This document shows positions 1 through 5,538 of a DNA stretch of 5,538 bases, one piece after another. The position numbers and the translations under genes were made by a program. The stretch covers positions 1 to 5,538 of the forward strand of contig CALJLX010000418.1 of the NCBI GenBank assembly GCA_937982495.1, in the 5' to 3' direction. The stretch is from an uncultured Desulfuromonas sp. GTDB lineage: Bacteria > Desulfobacterota > Desulfuromonadia > Desulfuromonadales > Trichloromonadaceae. The notes under the pieces are model-generated. The model ran no database searches and was not told the origin of the DNA. It saw nothing but the letters and a program-made list of their open reading frames with translations. Position 1 is the stretch's first letter; the number at the start of each line of letters is the position of its first letter.

Positions 1-41
1 GTGATTCGTGACTGGAGTTCAGACGTGTGCTCTTCCGATCT
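1..41 (+). other. Illumina sequencing adapter left at contig end (artefact)
   Basis: Bases 8-41 read as the standard 34-base Illumina TruSeq read-2 adapter, beginning GTGACTGGAGTTCAG and ending GCTCTTCCGATCT. Bases 1-7 (GTGATTC) sit where the i7 index lies in such libraries, so they may be an index remnant; that part is inference. Genomic sequence starts at base 42. Translated on the minus strand, the adapter yields the tail IGRAHV followed by a stop at 19-21, which falsely closes the ptsI frame. On the plus strand it gives a false N-terminus containing SSDVCSSDL. Neither is biological. Confidence 0.98.
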
Positions 42-1071
42 GGATGGTGACCGGCTGCGGGGCCATGGCCTCGATAACCGCCCGGTAGGCGGCGAGTTGC
101 TCATCCTCGGTCGGGGGAGCGGAGCGGTTGAGGTAGAGAAATTCGGAACGGAACAGGCCGACCCCTTCGGCACCGTGGCGCAGGGCCAGGGGAAGTTCCT
201 CGGTCAGCTCGACATTCCCCCGCAAATGCACCCGGACACCATCCAGGGTTTCCCCCGGGAACAGGCACAAGCCGAGCAATTCTTCATCCCGCGCCGCCTG
301 AACCAGCTGCTTCCGCCGATAGTCGGCAATCGTTGTGGCGCCGGGGTTTAGAATCAGAATCCCGAGGTAGCCGTCGACGATCACGGACAGGCCGTTGGGG
401 ACGCGCACGGTCAGAGTTTCGAGACCAACCACGGCGGGTATCCCCAGGGAGCGGGCCAATATGGCGGTGTGAGAGGTCCGCCCGCCGAGATCGGTGGCAA
501 AACCGATGACCCGGGCCTTATCCATCTGCATGGTGTCGGCGGGGGAAAGGTCGTGGGCGATCACCACCACCTGATCGGAGATCCCGGCGATGGGCTGCTG
601 TGTATACCCCTTGAGATTGCGCAACAGCCGTTCTCCCACCGAGTCGATATCGGAACGCCGCTCCCGGAGATATTCGTCCTCAATCGCGTCGAAGACTTCT
701 CGAAACTTCTTAAGGGTGCGCTTCAACGCTCCTTCGGCATTGAGGAAATCCTCCCGGATCAGCTTAACTACCCCATCCAGCAGCAGACGATCTTCAAGAA
801 TGAGCAAATGGGTATCGATGATGTAGAGATGCTCCGCCAGTTCCCGCGCGGATACCGTTTCGCGAACTTCGTTGAGCTGCCCCTTGGAACTTTCCACCGC
901 CGCCATGAAGGCCGCGACCTCACCGGCGACCTCCCCCGGCGCGACCCTCCGTTCGATGGCGGAAAGACGCTGACGGTCGATAACGTGGGTGCGTCCCAGG
1001 GCAATGCCCTGGGACGCCGCCACCCCGACCAGCAGGGTATCCTCGGGGATGTCAGTCTTCACCAAAACCAT
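42..1071 (-). CDS. ptsI: Phosphoenolpyruvate-protein phosphotransferase (PTS Enzyme I), 3' end missing
   Basis: Enzyme I is the cytoplasmic first step of the PTS: it autophosphorylates from PEP and passes the phosphate to HPr. About 343 residues of the usual 570-590 are present. The N-terminus (VGVAASQGIALG) is typical of the family. The helical HPr-binding and phosphohistidine domains follow, with the active-site motif GGRTSHTAILARS and phospho-His at residue 201. The start of the PEP-binding barrel has GLFRSEFLY with Arg308. The spacings His201-Arg308 (107) and Arg308-break (36) equal those of E. coli His189, Arg296 and Arg332, so the break falls in the codon of the Arg332 equivalent. The last genomic base, C, fits an expected CGN Arg codon. 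The rest of the barrel, including the catalytic Cys, is absent because adapter sequence replaces it. The ATG at 1071 is chosen; it overlaps the end of ptsH by 20 nt and has a modest GGTGG upstream. An ATG six codons further upstream is less family-like. Confidence 0.96.
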
Positions 1072-1318
1072 TTTCCACCAGTTGGGCAATGGCCGAAAAG
1101 GCCTCTTCCATATCGGGTCCGGAGACGCTGATTTCGATCTGCGATCCCTTGGGGGCGGCGAGCATGAGAATCCCCATGATGCTTTTGCCGTTGACTTCCA
1201 TACCCTCTTTTTCGACGGTCACATCCGACTGGAAGCGATTGGCCGTCTGCACCAGCTGGGCGGCGGCGCGGGCATGCAGCCCCAGCCGATTGACAATGGT
1301 GAAACACTGTTTTTTCAT
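1052..1318 (-). CDS. ptsH: Phosphocarrier protein HPr
   Basis: HPr is the small cytoplasmic phosphocarrier between Enzyme I and the EIIA proteins. The product is 88 residues, the normal family size, and looks complete. The active-site motif NRLGLHARAA places the phospho-His at residue 15. The regulatory motif NGKSIMGILML places Ser46 exactly where HPr kinase acts. The protein can therefore carry both modifications, which fits the hprK gene in the same cluster. An NPr-type paralogue is possible in principle, but linkage to ptsI and an intact Ser46 favour the main HPr. It starts after the only sizeable gap of the cluster (51 nt behind EIID) with a good ribosome-binding site, and its 3' end overlaps ptsI, suggesting coupled translation. 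Confidence 0.97.
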   Translation of the reverse strand: MKKQCFTIVNRLGLHARAAAQLVQTANRFQSDVTVEKEGMEVNGKSIMGILMLAAPKGSQIEISVSGPDMEEAFSAIAQLVENGFGED

Positions 1319-1325
1319 CGTTTTA

Positions 1326-1330
1326 TCCCC
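1326..1330 (-). promoter_or_regulatory. Ribosome-binding site of ptsH
   Basis: GGGGA on the minus strand lies 7 nt upstream of the ptsH ATG, in the 51-nt gap between EIID and ptsH. It lets HPr be translated independently of the membrane subunits, which suits a protein usually needed in excess over them. The rest of the gap shows no convincing promoter or terminator hairpin. Confidence 0.6.
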
Positions 1331-1369
1331 GAAAGCAACTTAGTTCCACAGGCGAATCCGCACCTTGGA

Positions 1370-2104
1370 TCAGCCCAAAAACACCAGTAGCGTCGCCGCC
1401 ATGAGCAGGATCAGGATCAGGTTGGACACCCCCAGGCGGGCGAGCCCCCCGAGCAGCGGGACGAGCAGCAGCGCGCAGGGCCCCCAGGCCGGAGCGGCCT
1501 CCGCGGCGCGCAGGGCATCGGCGACAAGCACGGCGGAAAGAGCGCCGAGAAGCAGAGCGGTGACTTCCTTGCAGCGCACCGCCAGATCGGGCAGGCGGTA
1601 GCGCTGAACCCGCGCGATCATCCCCGATCCGTGCCGATAACCGCCGCACAGACCAGCGATCAAGGCCCACCCATGGGGAAGGTTGAAGAACAGTAGAAAA
1701 GCCAACGGCGCCCACCAGCAACCGGCAGCCGCCACAAGCAGGGCCAGCGCGGCGGAAAGGGGGCGCAGCCCACCCCAGAAAAAAGCATCCCCCATCGCCG
1801 CGAAGGGCGCCATGATCATGGCCTTGAATTCGTCGACATCAAGCGTGCCCTCGGTGTGAAGGGAGCGCTCCTCTTCGAGGGCCAGGGTCGTTCCGAGAAT
1901 CGGTCCGGCCATGAAGGGATGTGTGTTGAAATATTGCAGATGCCGCTGGCAGGCCAGAACCAGATCCCCGTCACGATAGATGAAGCGCAGGGCCGGATAG
2001 AGGATATAGAGAACACCGAGGCTCTGCATGCGCTCGTAATTCCAACTCGCCTGAAGCAGGGGCAGACGCAGCAAAATCCGCAAACGTATCCCCAGGGGGA
2101 GCAT
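1370..2104 (-). CDS. PTS mannose-family transporter, EIID membrane subunit
   Basis: EIID pairs with EIIC to form the inner-membrane channel of mannose-family (mannose-fructose-sorbose) PTS transporters. Recognition rests on the family motif QASWNYERMQSLG (residues 18-30), then RHLQYFNTHPFMAGPILG (54-71), the acidic stretch LALEEE, and MGDAFFWGGLRP (104-114). Hydrophobic segments follow at about 117-141, 146-157, 182-198, 208-222 and 228-244. At 244 residues it is shorter than E. coli ManZ (about 285). The N-terminal extension and the loop before the last membrane segments appear trimmed, while the core motifs are intact. Its ATG shares one base with the EIIC stop (TGATG), and a GAGAGGGG ribosome-binding site lies 5 nt upstream, so translation of the two membrane subunits is probably coupled. 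Substrate specificity cannot be read from the sequence. Confidence 0.93.
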   Translation of the reverse strand: MLPLGIRLRILLRLPLLQASWNYERMQSLGVLYILYPALRFIYRDGDLVLACQRHLQYFNTHPFMAGPILGTTLALEEERSLHTEGTLDVDEFKAMIMAPFAAMGDAFFWGGLRPLSAALALLVAAAGCWWAPLAFLLFFNLPHGWALIAGLCGGYRHGSGMIARVQRYRLPDLAVRCKEVTALLLGALSAVLVADALRAAEAAPAWGPCALLLVPLLGGLARLGVSNLILILLMAATLLVFLG

Positions 2105-2805
2105 CAGAGCCCCTCTCGCAGAAAGTAAACAACAAGAAAAGCCAGAAGATACAGAACCAGAATGCGCCGATTGCGCAAGGCGCCGAGGAAAACGGCCGTG
2201 CCCACCAGCGGAAAAGCCAGGGCCAGCCAGGGAGCGGCGTCACCGACCTTGGCCAGAAGATATGGAGCCAGCCAGGGCAAGAGCAGGGAGCCGGGAAGGA
2301 TGATCCCGAGATAAGTACCCAGGGAGGCAAGGGCGAAGAAGCCCAGACCAAGGAGGTGCCAGCGGGTCGCGGCCGCCGGGCGCCGGCGCGCCAGTTCCTG
2401 CTCGGCCCGAATCAGCAACCGACCGTTGCCCTGACGAGCCAGACGGTCGAAGATCTGACCGCACTTGCCCAGCGGCAGGGCAACCAACAGGCAGAGCAGG
2501 AGCATGGGCAGACCATCGGCTTCGGCTTCGGCTCCGGCGCCCATCGCCAGGGCCAGAGCCGTACCGCCCACGGCAATCTGGGTATCGTCGGGAGGAATCG
2601 CCGCCCCGACCGGCAAGCGTCCCAGCCACAAGAGTTCGAGCAAGGTTCCGGCCTGCAGGCCGAGGTAAAAATCCCCCAGAACCCACCCGGTCAGCGGCGC
2701 GGCGACGATCGGGCGGCTGATGAGCAATTGCAGGACGGCGGTGCGATCGAGGCCAACCAGCAGGGACACCAGTCCGGCGTAGAGATAATCCAACGACCAG
2801 ACCAT
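2104..2805 (-). CDS. PTS mannose-family transporter, EIIC membrane subunit
   Basis: EIIC is the membrane protein that, with EIID, moves and presents the substrate for phosphorylation by EIIB. The product has 233 residues. Family motifs are SRPIVAAPLTGWVLGDFYLGL (residues 30-50), LLELLWLG (55-62) and GAAIPPDDTQIAVGGTA (67-83). Hydrophobic stretches lie at about 7-28, 33-52, 75-90, 99-113, 150-177, 191-209 and 214-229. It is shorter than E. coli ManY (about 266). An upstream in-frame ATG at 2973 would add 56 non-hydrophobic residues that lie over the EIIB gene. The ATG at 2805 is preferred because it gives the family N-terminus, has a strong ribosome-binding site, and begins 1 nt after the EIIB stop. 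An Ala/Glu-rich loop GAGAEAEADG (89-98) sits between two membrane segments. Confidence 0.93.
   Translation of the reverse strand: MVWSLDYLYAGLVSLLVGLDRTAVLQLLISRPIVAAPLTGWVLGDFYLGLQAGTLLELLWLGRLPVGAAIPPDDTQIAVGGTALALAMGAGAEAEADGLPMLLLCLLVALPLGKCGQIFDRLARQGNGRLLIRAEQELARRRPAAATRWHLLGLGFFALASLGTYLGIILPGSLLLPWLAPYLLAKVGDAAPWLALAFPLVGTAVFLGALRNRRILVLYLLAFLVVYFLREGL
2110..2117 (-). promoter_or_regulatory. Ribosome-binding site of the EIID gene
   Basis: GAGAGGGG, inside the 3' end of the EIIC gene, lies 5 nt ahead of the EIID ATG. Together with the TGATG stop/start overlap it indicates translational coupling of the two membrane subunits. Confidence 0.6.
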
Positions 2806-2806
2806 C

Positions 2807-3295
2807 TCACCTCTCCGGCGGCGGGGAAAGTTTCTTCCAATCCCGTTCACGATCCGCCGGGATACACTGGGCAACGACCCGGACGCCGGCCGCTTCGAGT
2901 TGCCCCAGGTTGGCAAGATCCTCGGGGGCGAAGGCGATAGTACAGGAAACCCGGCGCCGATTCTCCCCGCCATGCAGGTTGCCGAGATTGAGCTTGCCGA
3001 AAAGCACGCCGAGACGATAGAGCGTCAAAGCATCGTCGGAAGTGGCCAACAGGAGCAGCACCTTGCGGTCGATCAAAAGCCCCCCCGCAAGGAGCTTGGC
3101 GGCATCGGCGAGGGTTTCGACAAAAACCCCCAGCCCTTTGGGGACGGCGGCGGTCATGAGAATTTTCCGCAGGGGATTGCCTGCTACGGCGTCATTGGCC
3201 ACCAGAATGCAGTCGGCATGCACATAGGGCACCCAGGATTCCAGAACCTGGCCGTGGATCAAACGATTATCGATGCGGGCAAGAACAATGCTCAT
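2807..3295 (-). CDS. PTS mannose-family EIIB component
   Basis: EIIB is the cytoplasmic subunit that accepts phosphate from EIIA and donates it to the substrate bound by EIIC/EIID. The product has 162 residues, a normal length for the stand-alone domain. The N-terminal motif ARIDNRLIHGQV carries the phospho-His (residue 14), equivalent to the EIIB histidine of E. coli ManX. Also typical are WVPYVHADCILVANDAVAGN (21-40) and the segment LNLGNLHGGENRRRVS (102-117), followed by a C-terminal part ending in charged residues. The ATG at 3295 is chosen; a GTG two codons upstream is possible but has a worse ribosome-binding site. The gene lies 19 nt after EIIA and 1 nt before EIIC. EIIA and EIIB are separate genes, unlike the fused E. 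coli ManX. Confidence 0.94.
   Translation of the reverse strand: MSIVLARIDNRLIHGQVLESWVPYVHADCILVANDAVAGNPLRKILMTAAVPKGLGVFVETLADAAKLLAGGLLIDRKVLLLLATSDDALTLYRLGVLFGKLNLGNLHGGENRRRVSCTIAFAPEDLANLGQLEAAGVRVVAQCIPADRERDWKKLSPPPER
2810..2816 (-). promoter_or_regulatory. Ribosome-binding site fixing the EIIC start
   Basis: GGAGAGG on the minus strand, within the last codons of the EIIB gene, lies 4 nt before the ATG at 2805; its GGAG core is 7 nt away. It supports this start over the in-frame ATG at 2973. Confidence 0.65.
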
Positions 3296-3314
3296 GCGCA
3301 CTCGCTAAAAGATG

Positions 3315-3716
3315 TTATTTTTTCAACAACTCGCTCGGAAGAAAAATGCCCTGCTCGCCGCAGGCCTTGAGGAGTACTGCGAGTTCCTCCAGGGAAAGCC
3401 CTTCACCGCTGTTGAAGAATTTCAGAACCATCGGCAGATTGACGCCGGTCACCACCTCAACCCGCTCCTGTTCGAGAAAAGCCAGGCTGATATTGGAAGG
3501 GGTTCCCCCGAACATGTCGGTCAGGATGATGACTCCCTCGCCGTCCCGGCCCACTTCGTTGATCGCCGCCGCGATCCCTTCCCGAATCGCCTCGACGCTG
3601 TCCCCCATATCGATACTGACGGCCCGGGCCTGCGCGGTGGGGCCGACAATCATTTCCGCCGCATGGAGAAATTCCTCGCCCAGATGGGCATGGGTGGCGA
3701 TAACCAGTCCTATCAT
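3315..3716 (-). CDS. PTS mannose-family EIIA component
   Basis: EIIA is the cytoplasmic relay protein between HPr and EIIB. The product has 133 residues, the expected size of one mannose-type EIIA domain. The N-terminus MIGLVIATHAHLGEEFLHAAEM has the active-site His at residue 9. The motif ILTDMFGGTPSNIS has Asp67, aligning with the conserved Asp67 of E. coli EIIA-Man, and VTGVNLPMVLK (89-99) is also characteristic. The ATG at 3716 is chosen over an in-frame start at 3812, which would add 32 residues overlapping rapZ that do not resemble the family. AAGGGG lies 10 nt upstream. The gene begins 1 nt after the rapZ stop, an arrangement that implies co-translation. Such proteins can also act as regulatory phosphate acceptors without transport; here the presence of EIIB, EIIC and EIID makes a full transporter plausible. 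Confidence 0.95.
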   Translation of the reverse strand: MIGLVIATHAHLGEEFLHAAEMIVGPTAQARAVSIDMGDSVEAIREGIAAAINEVGRDGEGVIILTDMFGGTPSNISLAFLEQERVEVVTGVNLPMVLKFFNSGEGLSLEELAVLLKACGEQGIFLPSELLKK

Positions 3717-3717
3717 C

Positions 3718-4593
3718 TTATTTTTGCCCCTTGTTGATATCGCGATGAACCACATCGAGAGTGACATCCGCCTCGGCAAAGCTGGCGCGCAACGTCTCGA
3801 CGATGGTGACACTACGATGTTGGCCCCCGGTACAGCCGATGGAAACGGTCAGATAACTCTTCCCCTCGCGCCGATACTGCGGCAGTAAAAAGGTAAAAAG
3901 CGCCTCAAACCGTTCGAGAAATTCGCGGGTTTCCGGATGAGCCCGGACGAAATCGCGCACCCGCGAATCCAATCCGGTCAAAGGTTGCAGTTCGGGAACG
4001 AAATGAGGATTCGGCAGGAACCGCACATCCATGACCAAATCGGACTCGGCGGGCAAACCGTAGCGGAAACCGAAAGACTGCAGATGCACCACCAGCGGCA
4101 GGGCTTCCCCGGCACCACGCACGCGGCGCACGACAACGTCGCGCAACTGATGCGGCGTCAATCGCGAGGAATCGATAATCGCCGTCGCCTGCCCACGCAG
4201 TTCGGACAGAAGCAGGCGCTCCTGACGAATCCCCTCGGCCACCCCGCCCCGCAGGCCCAAGGGGTGCCGGCGCCGGGTTTCCGAATAGCGACGGGTCAAG
4301 GCCTCGTCGGAGGCATCGAAAAAGAAGATTTCCAATTCATAACCGAACTGGCGCACCTCTTCCAGGGTCTTTTCAAACCCGGCAAGAAAGCCACGATTGC
4401 GGATATCGATGACCACCGCCACCTCGGTGGTGAAACGCACACCTTGCTCGACCAGGCCGAGGAACTCGGGCAACAGGGCCAGAGGCAGGTTATCGACCAC
4501 GAAGAAACCTTCGTCCTCCAGGGCGCGCGCCGCCGAACTCTTGCCGGAGCCGGAAAGCCCGGTGATGATGACCACTCGTTTTCGACTACTCAA
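3718..4593 (-). CDS. rapZ: RapZ (YvcJ/YhbJ) family P-loop nucleotide-binding protein
   Basis: The family consists of P-loop proteins that bind nucleotides. In E. coli RapZ is an RNase E adaptor that controls GlmZ sRNA and glucosamine-6-phosphate synthesis; in Bacillus YvcJ has another, less clear role. An RNA-adaptor function in this organism is not established. The N-terminal domain has Walker A GLSGSGKSS (residues 12-20), VVDNLPLALLPEF, a Walker-B-like VVIDIRNR (60-67), and FFDASDEALTRRYSETRRRHPL (91-112). The C-terminal domain has SFGFRYGLP, FLPNPHFVPEL, the hallmark GCTGGQHRS (253-261) and a terminal HRDI. At 291 residues it is complete. The start is taken as TTG at 4593, which overlaps hprK by 8 nt, puts the P-loop at the usual distance from the N-terminus, and has a GGAGA site. 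The ATG at 4620 (300 residues) has no clear ribosome-binding site. Confidence 0.95.
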   Translation of the reverse strand: MSSRKRVVIITGLSGSGKSSAARALEDEGFFVVDNLPLALLPEFLGLVEQGVRFTTEVAVVIDIRNRGFLAGFEKTLEEVRQFGYELEIFFFDASDEALTRRYSETRRRHPLGLRGGVAEGIRQERLLLSELRGQATAIIDSSRLTPHQLRDVVVRRVRGAGEALPLVVHLQSFGFRYGLPAESDLVMDVRFLPNPHFVPELQPLTGLDSRVRDFVRAHPETREFLERFEALFTFLLPQYRREGKSYLTVSIGCTGGQHRSVTIVETLRASFAEADVTLDVVHRDINKGQK

Positions 4594-5538
4594 GATTATC
4601 TCCGATGATGGAATGAGCATGCAGCCAAGCGGTTTCGGCCATGCGTTTTTCCAGCCGATCCTGAAATTCCCGGGCGCTGTGGTACCCCATCTCCTTGAGC
4701 AGCTGATTGCGCGCCGCGACCTCGACGATGGTGGTGATATTGCGCCCGGGGCGCACCGGAATCTTCAACAAGGGAATCGCCAGCCCGAGGATTTCATAGC
4801 GCATCTCTTCAAGCCCGAGCCGGTCGAATTCCGCCTCGTCCCGCCACTCGACCAGTTCGATGGCGAGATCGATCTTTTTACGCTCGCGGGTGGCGGCCAC
4901 CCCAAAGAGATGGCGGATATTGATGATCCCCAGGCCACGAATCTCCATATGATAGTGAAGCAGATCGTTCCCTTCGCCGAAGAGTACCGCCGGCAGTTTC
5001 ATGCGGATCTTGACGACGTCGTCGGCCACCAGTTTATGTCCTTTCAGCACCAGATCAAGGGCGCATTCGCTCTTGCCGATCCCGCTCTTGCCCAAAAGCA
5101 GCACGCCGACACCGAGAACATCCACCAACACCCCGTGCACAGTAGTGGAAGGCAGCAGCCGTTCTTCGAGAAACTGGGTAATCAGGGAAATAAAGCGGGA
5201 ACTCTGATGCCGCGAACGCAGCAGGGGGATCGCATACTGCTCGGCGCAATCGATCAGCAACCGGGGAGGAATCTGGCCTTTGGTGATGATGAAACAGGAG
5301 ACGTCAAGCTCGCAGAGTCGCTGCAAATGTCGTTCAGCGACCTGCGGATCGAGCTGCTCGAGATAGCTCAGTTCAGTGGAACCGAGAACCTGAATCCGGT
5401 CGGGGTGAAGATTGGTGGTATAACCGGCGATGGCCAGGCCGGGCTTCTGGATACGGGGCACCTGGATACGTTTATCCAGGCCACGCTCGCCGGCCAGCAA
5501 TTCGAGATCGAGACCGGCCTCTTTTTCGGCCAGCAACT
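4586..5538 (-). CDS. hprK: HPr kinase/phosphorylase, 5' end outside window
   Basis: HprK phosphorylates HPr on Ser46 using ATP or pyrophosphate and removes that phosphate by phosphorolysis, tying PTS activity to energy status. From the first full codon 316 residues are visible. The family N-terminal domain appears to begin about ten residues further upstream, and the first codon seen is TTG for an internal Leu, so no start codon is called. The N-terminal domain (LELLAGERGLDKRI...) occupies about residues 1-125. The kinase domain follows with HGVLVDVLGVGVLLLGKSGIGKSE: catalytic His134 and the Walker A at 149-156. Next are KGHKLVADD (Asp172-Asp173), the HprK signature MEIRGLGIINIRHLFG (197-212), and PVRPGRNITTIVEVAARNQLLKEMGY near the C-terminus. 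All catalytic motifs are intact. Its target residue, Ser46 of HPr, is encoded in the same cluster. The stop overlaps the start of rapZ by 8 nt. Confidence 0.97.
   Translation of the reverse strand, partial: LLAEKEAGLDLELLAGERGLDKRIQVPRIQKPGLAIAGYTTNLHPDRIQVLGSTELSYLEQLDPQVAERHLQRLCELDVSCFIITKGQIPPRLLIDCAEQYAIPLLRSRHQSSRFISLITQFLEERLLPSTTVHGVLVDVLGVGVLLLGKSGIGKSECALDLVLKGHKLVADDVVKIRMKLPAVLFGEGNDLLHYHMEIRGLGIINIRHLFGVAATRERKKIDLAIELVEWRDEAEFDRLGLEEMRYEILGLAIPLLKIPVRPGRNITTIVEVAARNQLLKEMGYHSAREFQDRLEKRMAETAWLHAHSIIGDNLE
4599..4603 (-). promoter_or_regulatory. Ribosome-binding site fixing the rapZ start
   Basis: GGAGA on the minus strand, in the final codons of hprK, lies 5 nt before TTG 4593. 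No comparable purine-rich site precedes the alternative ATG at 4620, so this site argues for the TTG start. Confidence 0.55.

Noticed and set aside
1..351. Plus-strand frame of 116 residues starting at base 1
   Set aside because: Its start and first residues come from sequencing adapter, and the remainder is antisense to ptsI.
19..356. A naturally truncated or regulatory short Enzyme I
   Set aside because: The truncation point coincides exactly with the adapter junction, so the short form is an assembly artefact.
469..1131. Long plus-strand reading frame opposite ptsI and ptsH
   Set aside because: It is antisense to well-recognised genes, has no family resemblance or ribosome-binding site I can support, and long antisense frames are expected in GC-rich coding DNA. 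The same applies to the plus-strand frames at 2356-2940, 2900-3370, 3346-3888 and 3937-4608.
1332..1350. Sigma-54-like promoter (TGGAAC...TTGCTT) upstream of ptsH
   Set aside because: The GG and GC elements are 9 nt apart instead of the strictly conserved 10, and the implied transcript start would fall downstream of the ribosome-binding site of ptsH.
1366..1379. Small inverted repeat TTGG...CCAA at the end of the EIID gene as a terminator
   Set aside because: The stem is only 4 bp with a 6-nt loop, and no T-run follows on the minus strand; it is not a credible terminator.
2806..2973. N-terminal extension of EIIC from ATG 2973
   Set aside because: It would overlap EIIB by 167 nt, encodes Pro/Arg-rich sequence unlike the family, and the ATG at 2805 has a strong ribosome-binding site.

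Overview
The window is one tightly packed gene cluster read entirely from the minus strand. It encodes a phosphotransferase (PTS) phosphorelay together with its regulatory kinase. In transcription order (high to low coordinates) the genes are hprK (5' end cut by the window edge), rapZ, separate mannose-family EIIA, EIIB, EIIC and EIID genes, ptsH (HPr), and ptsI (Enzyme I, cut at the low end). Coding density is essentially complete. Junctions are overlaps or gaps of at most 19 nt, except for a 51-nt gap before ptsH. No promoter, terminator, tRNA, mobile element or CRISPR array was found.

Organism: GC-rich DNA, HPr kinase and RapZ next to unfused mannose-family EIIA and EIIB genes, and an HPr carrying both His15 and Ser46 suggest a Gram-negative bacterium of the former Deltaproteobacteria, most like Desulfuromonadales/Geobacterales. 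This is inferred from gene order and protein character, not from a database match.

How the genes work together: Enzyme I takes phosphate from PEP and passes it to HPr His15. From there it goes to EIIA (His9), to EIIB (His14), and then to a substrate carried through the EIIC/EIID membrane pair. HprK phosphorylates or dephosphorylates HPr at Ser46, which can throttle or redirect the relay. RapZ is a P-loop nucleotide-binding protein that elsewhere links PTS and cell-envelope precursor metabolism. All phosphorylation-site residues that lie inside the window are intact. The substrate cannot be read from the sequence.

Artefact: the first 41 bases are not genomic. Bases 8-41 match the Illumina TruSeq read-2 adapter, and bases 1-7 may be the remnant of an index. 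The adapter replaces the rest of ptsI, cutting it at the codon that aligns with Arg332 of E. coli Enzyme I. The apparent stop codon and the last residues of that reading frame are artificial. This is a contig end, not a natural truncation.
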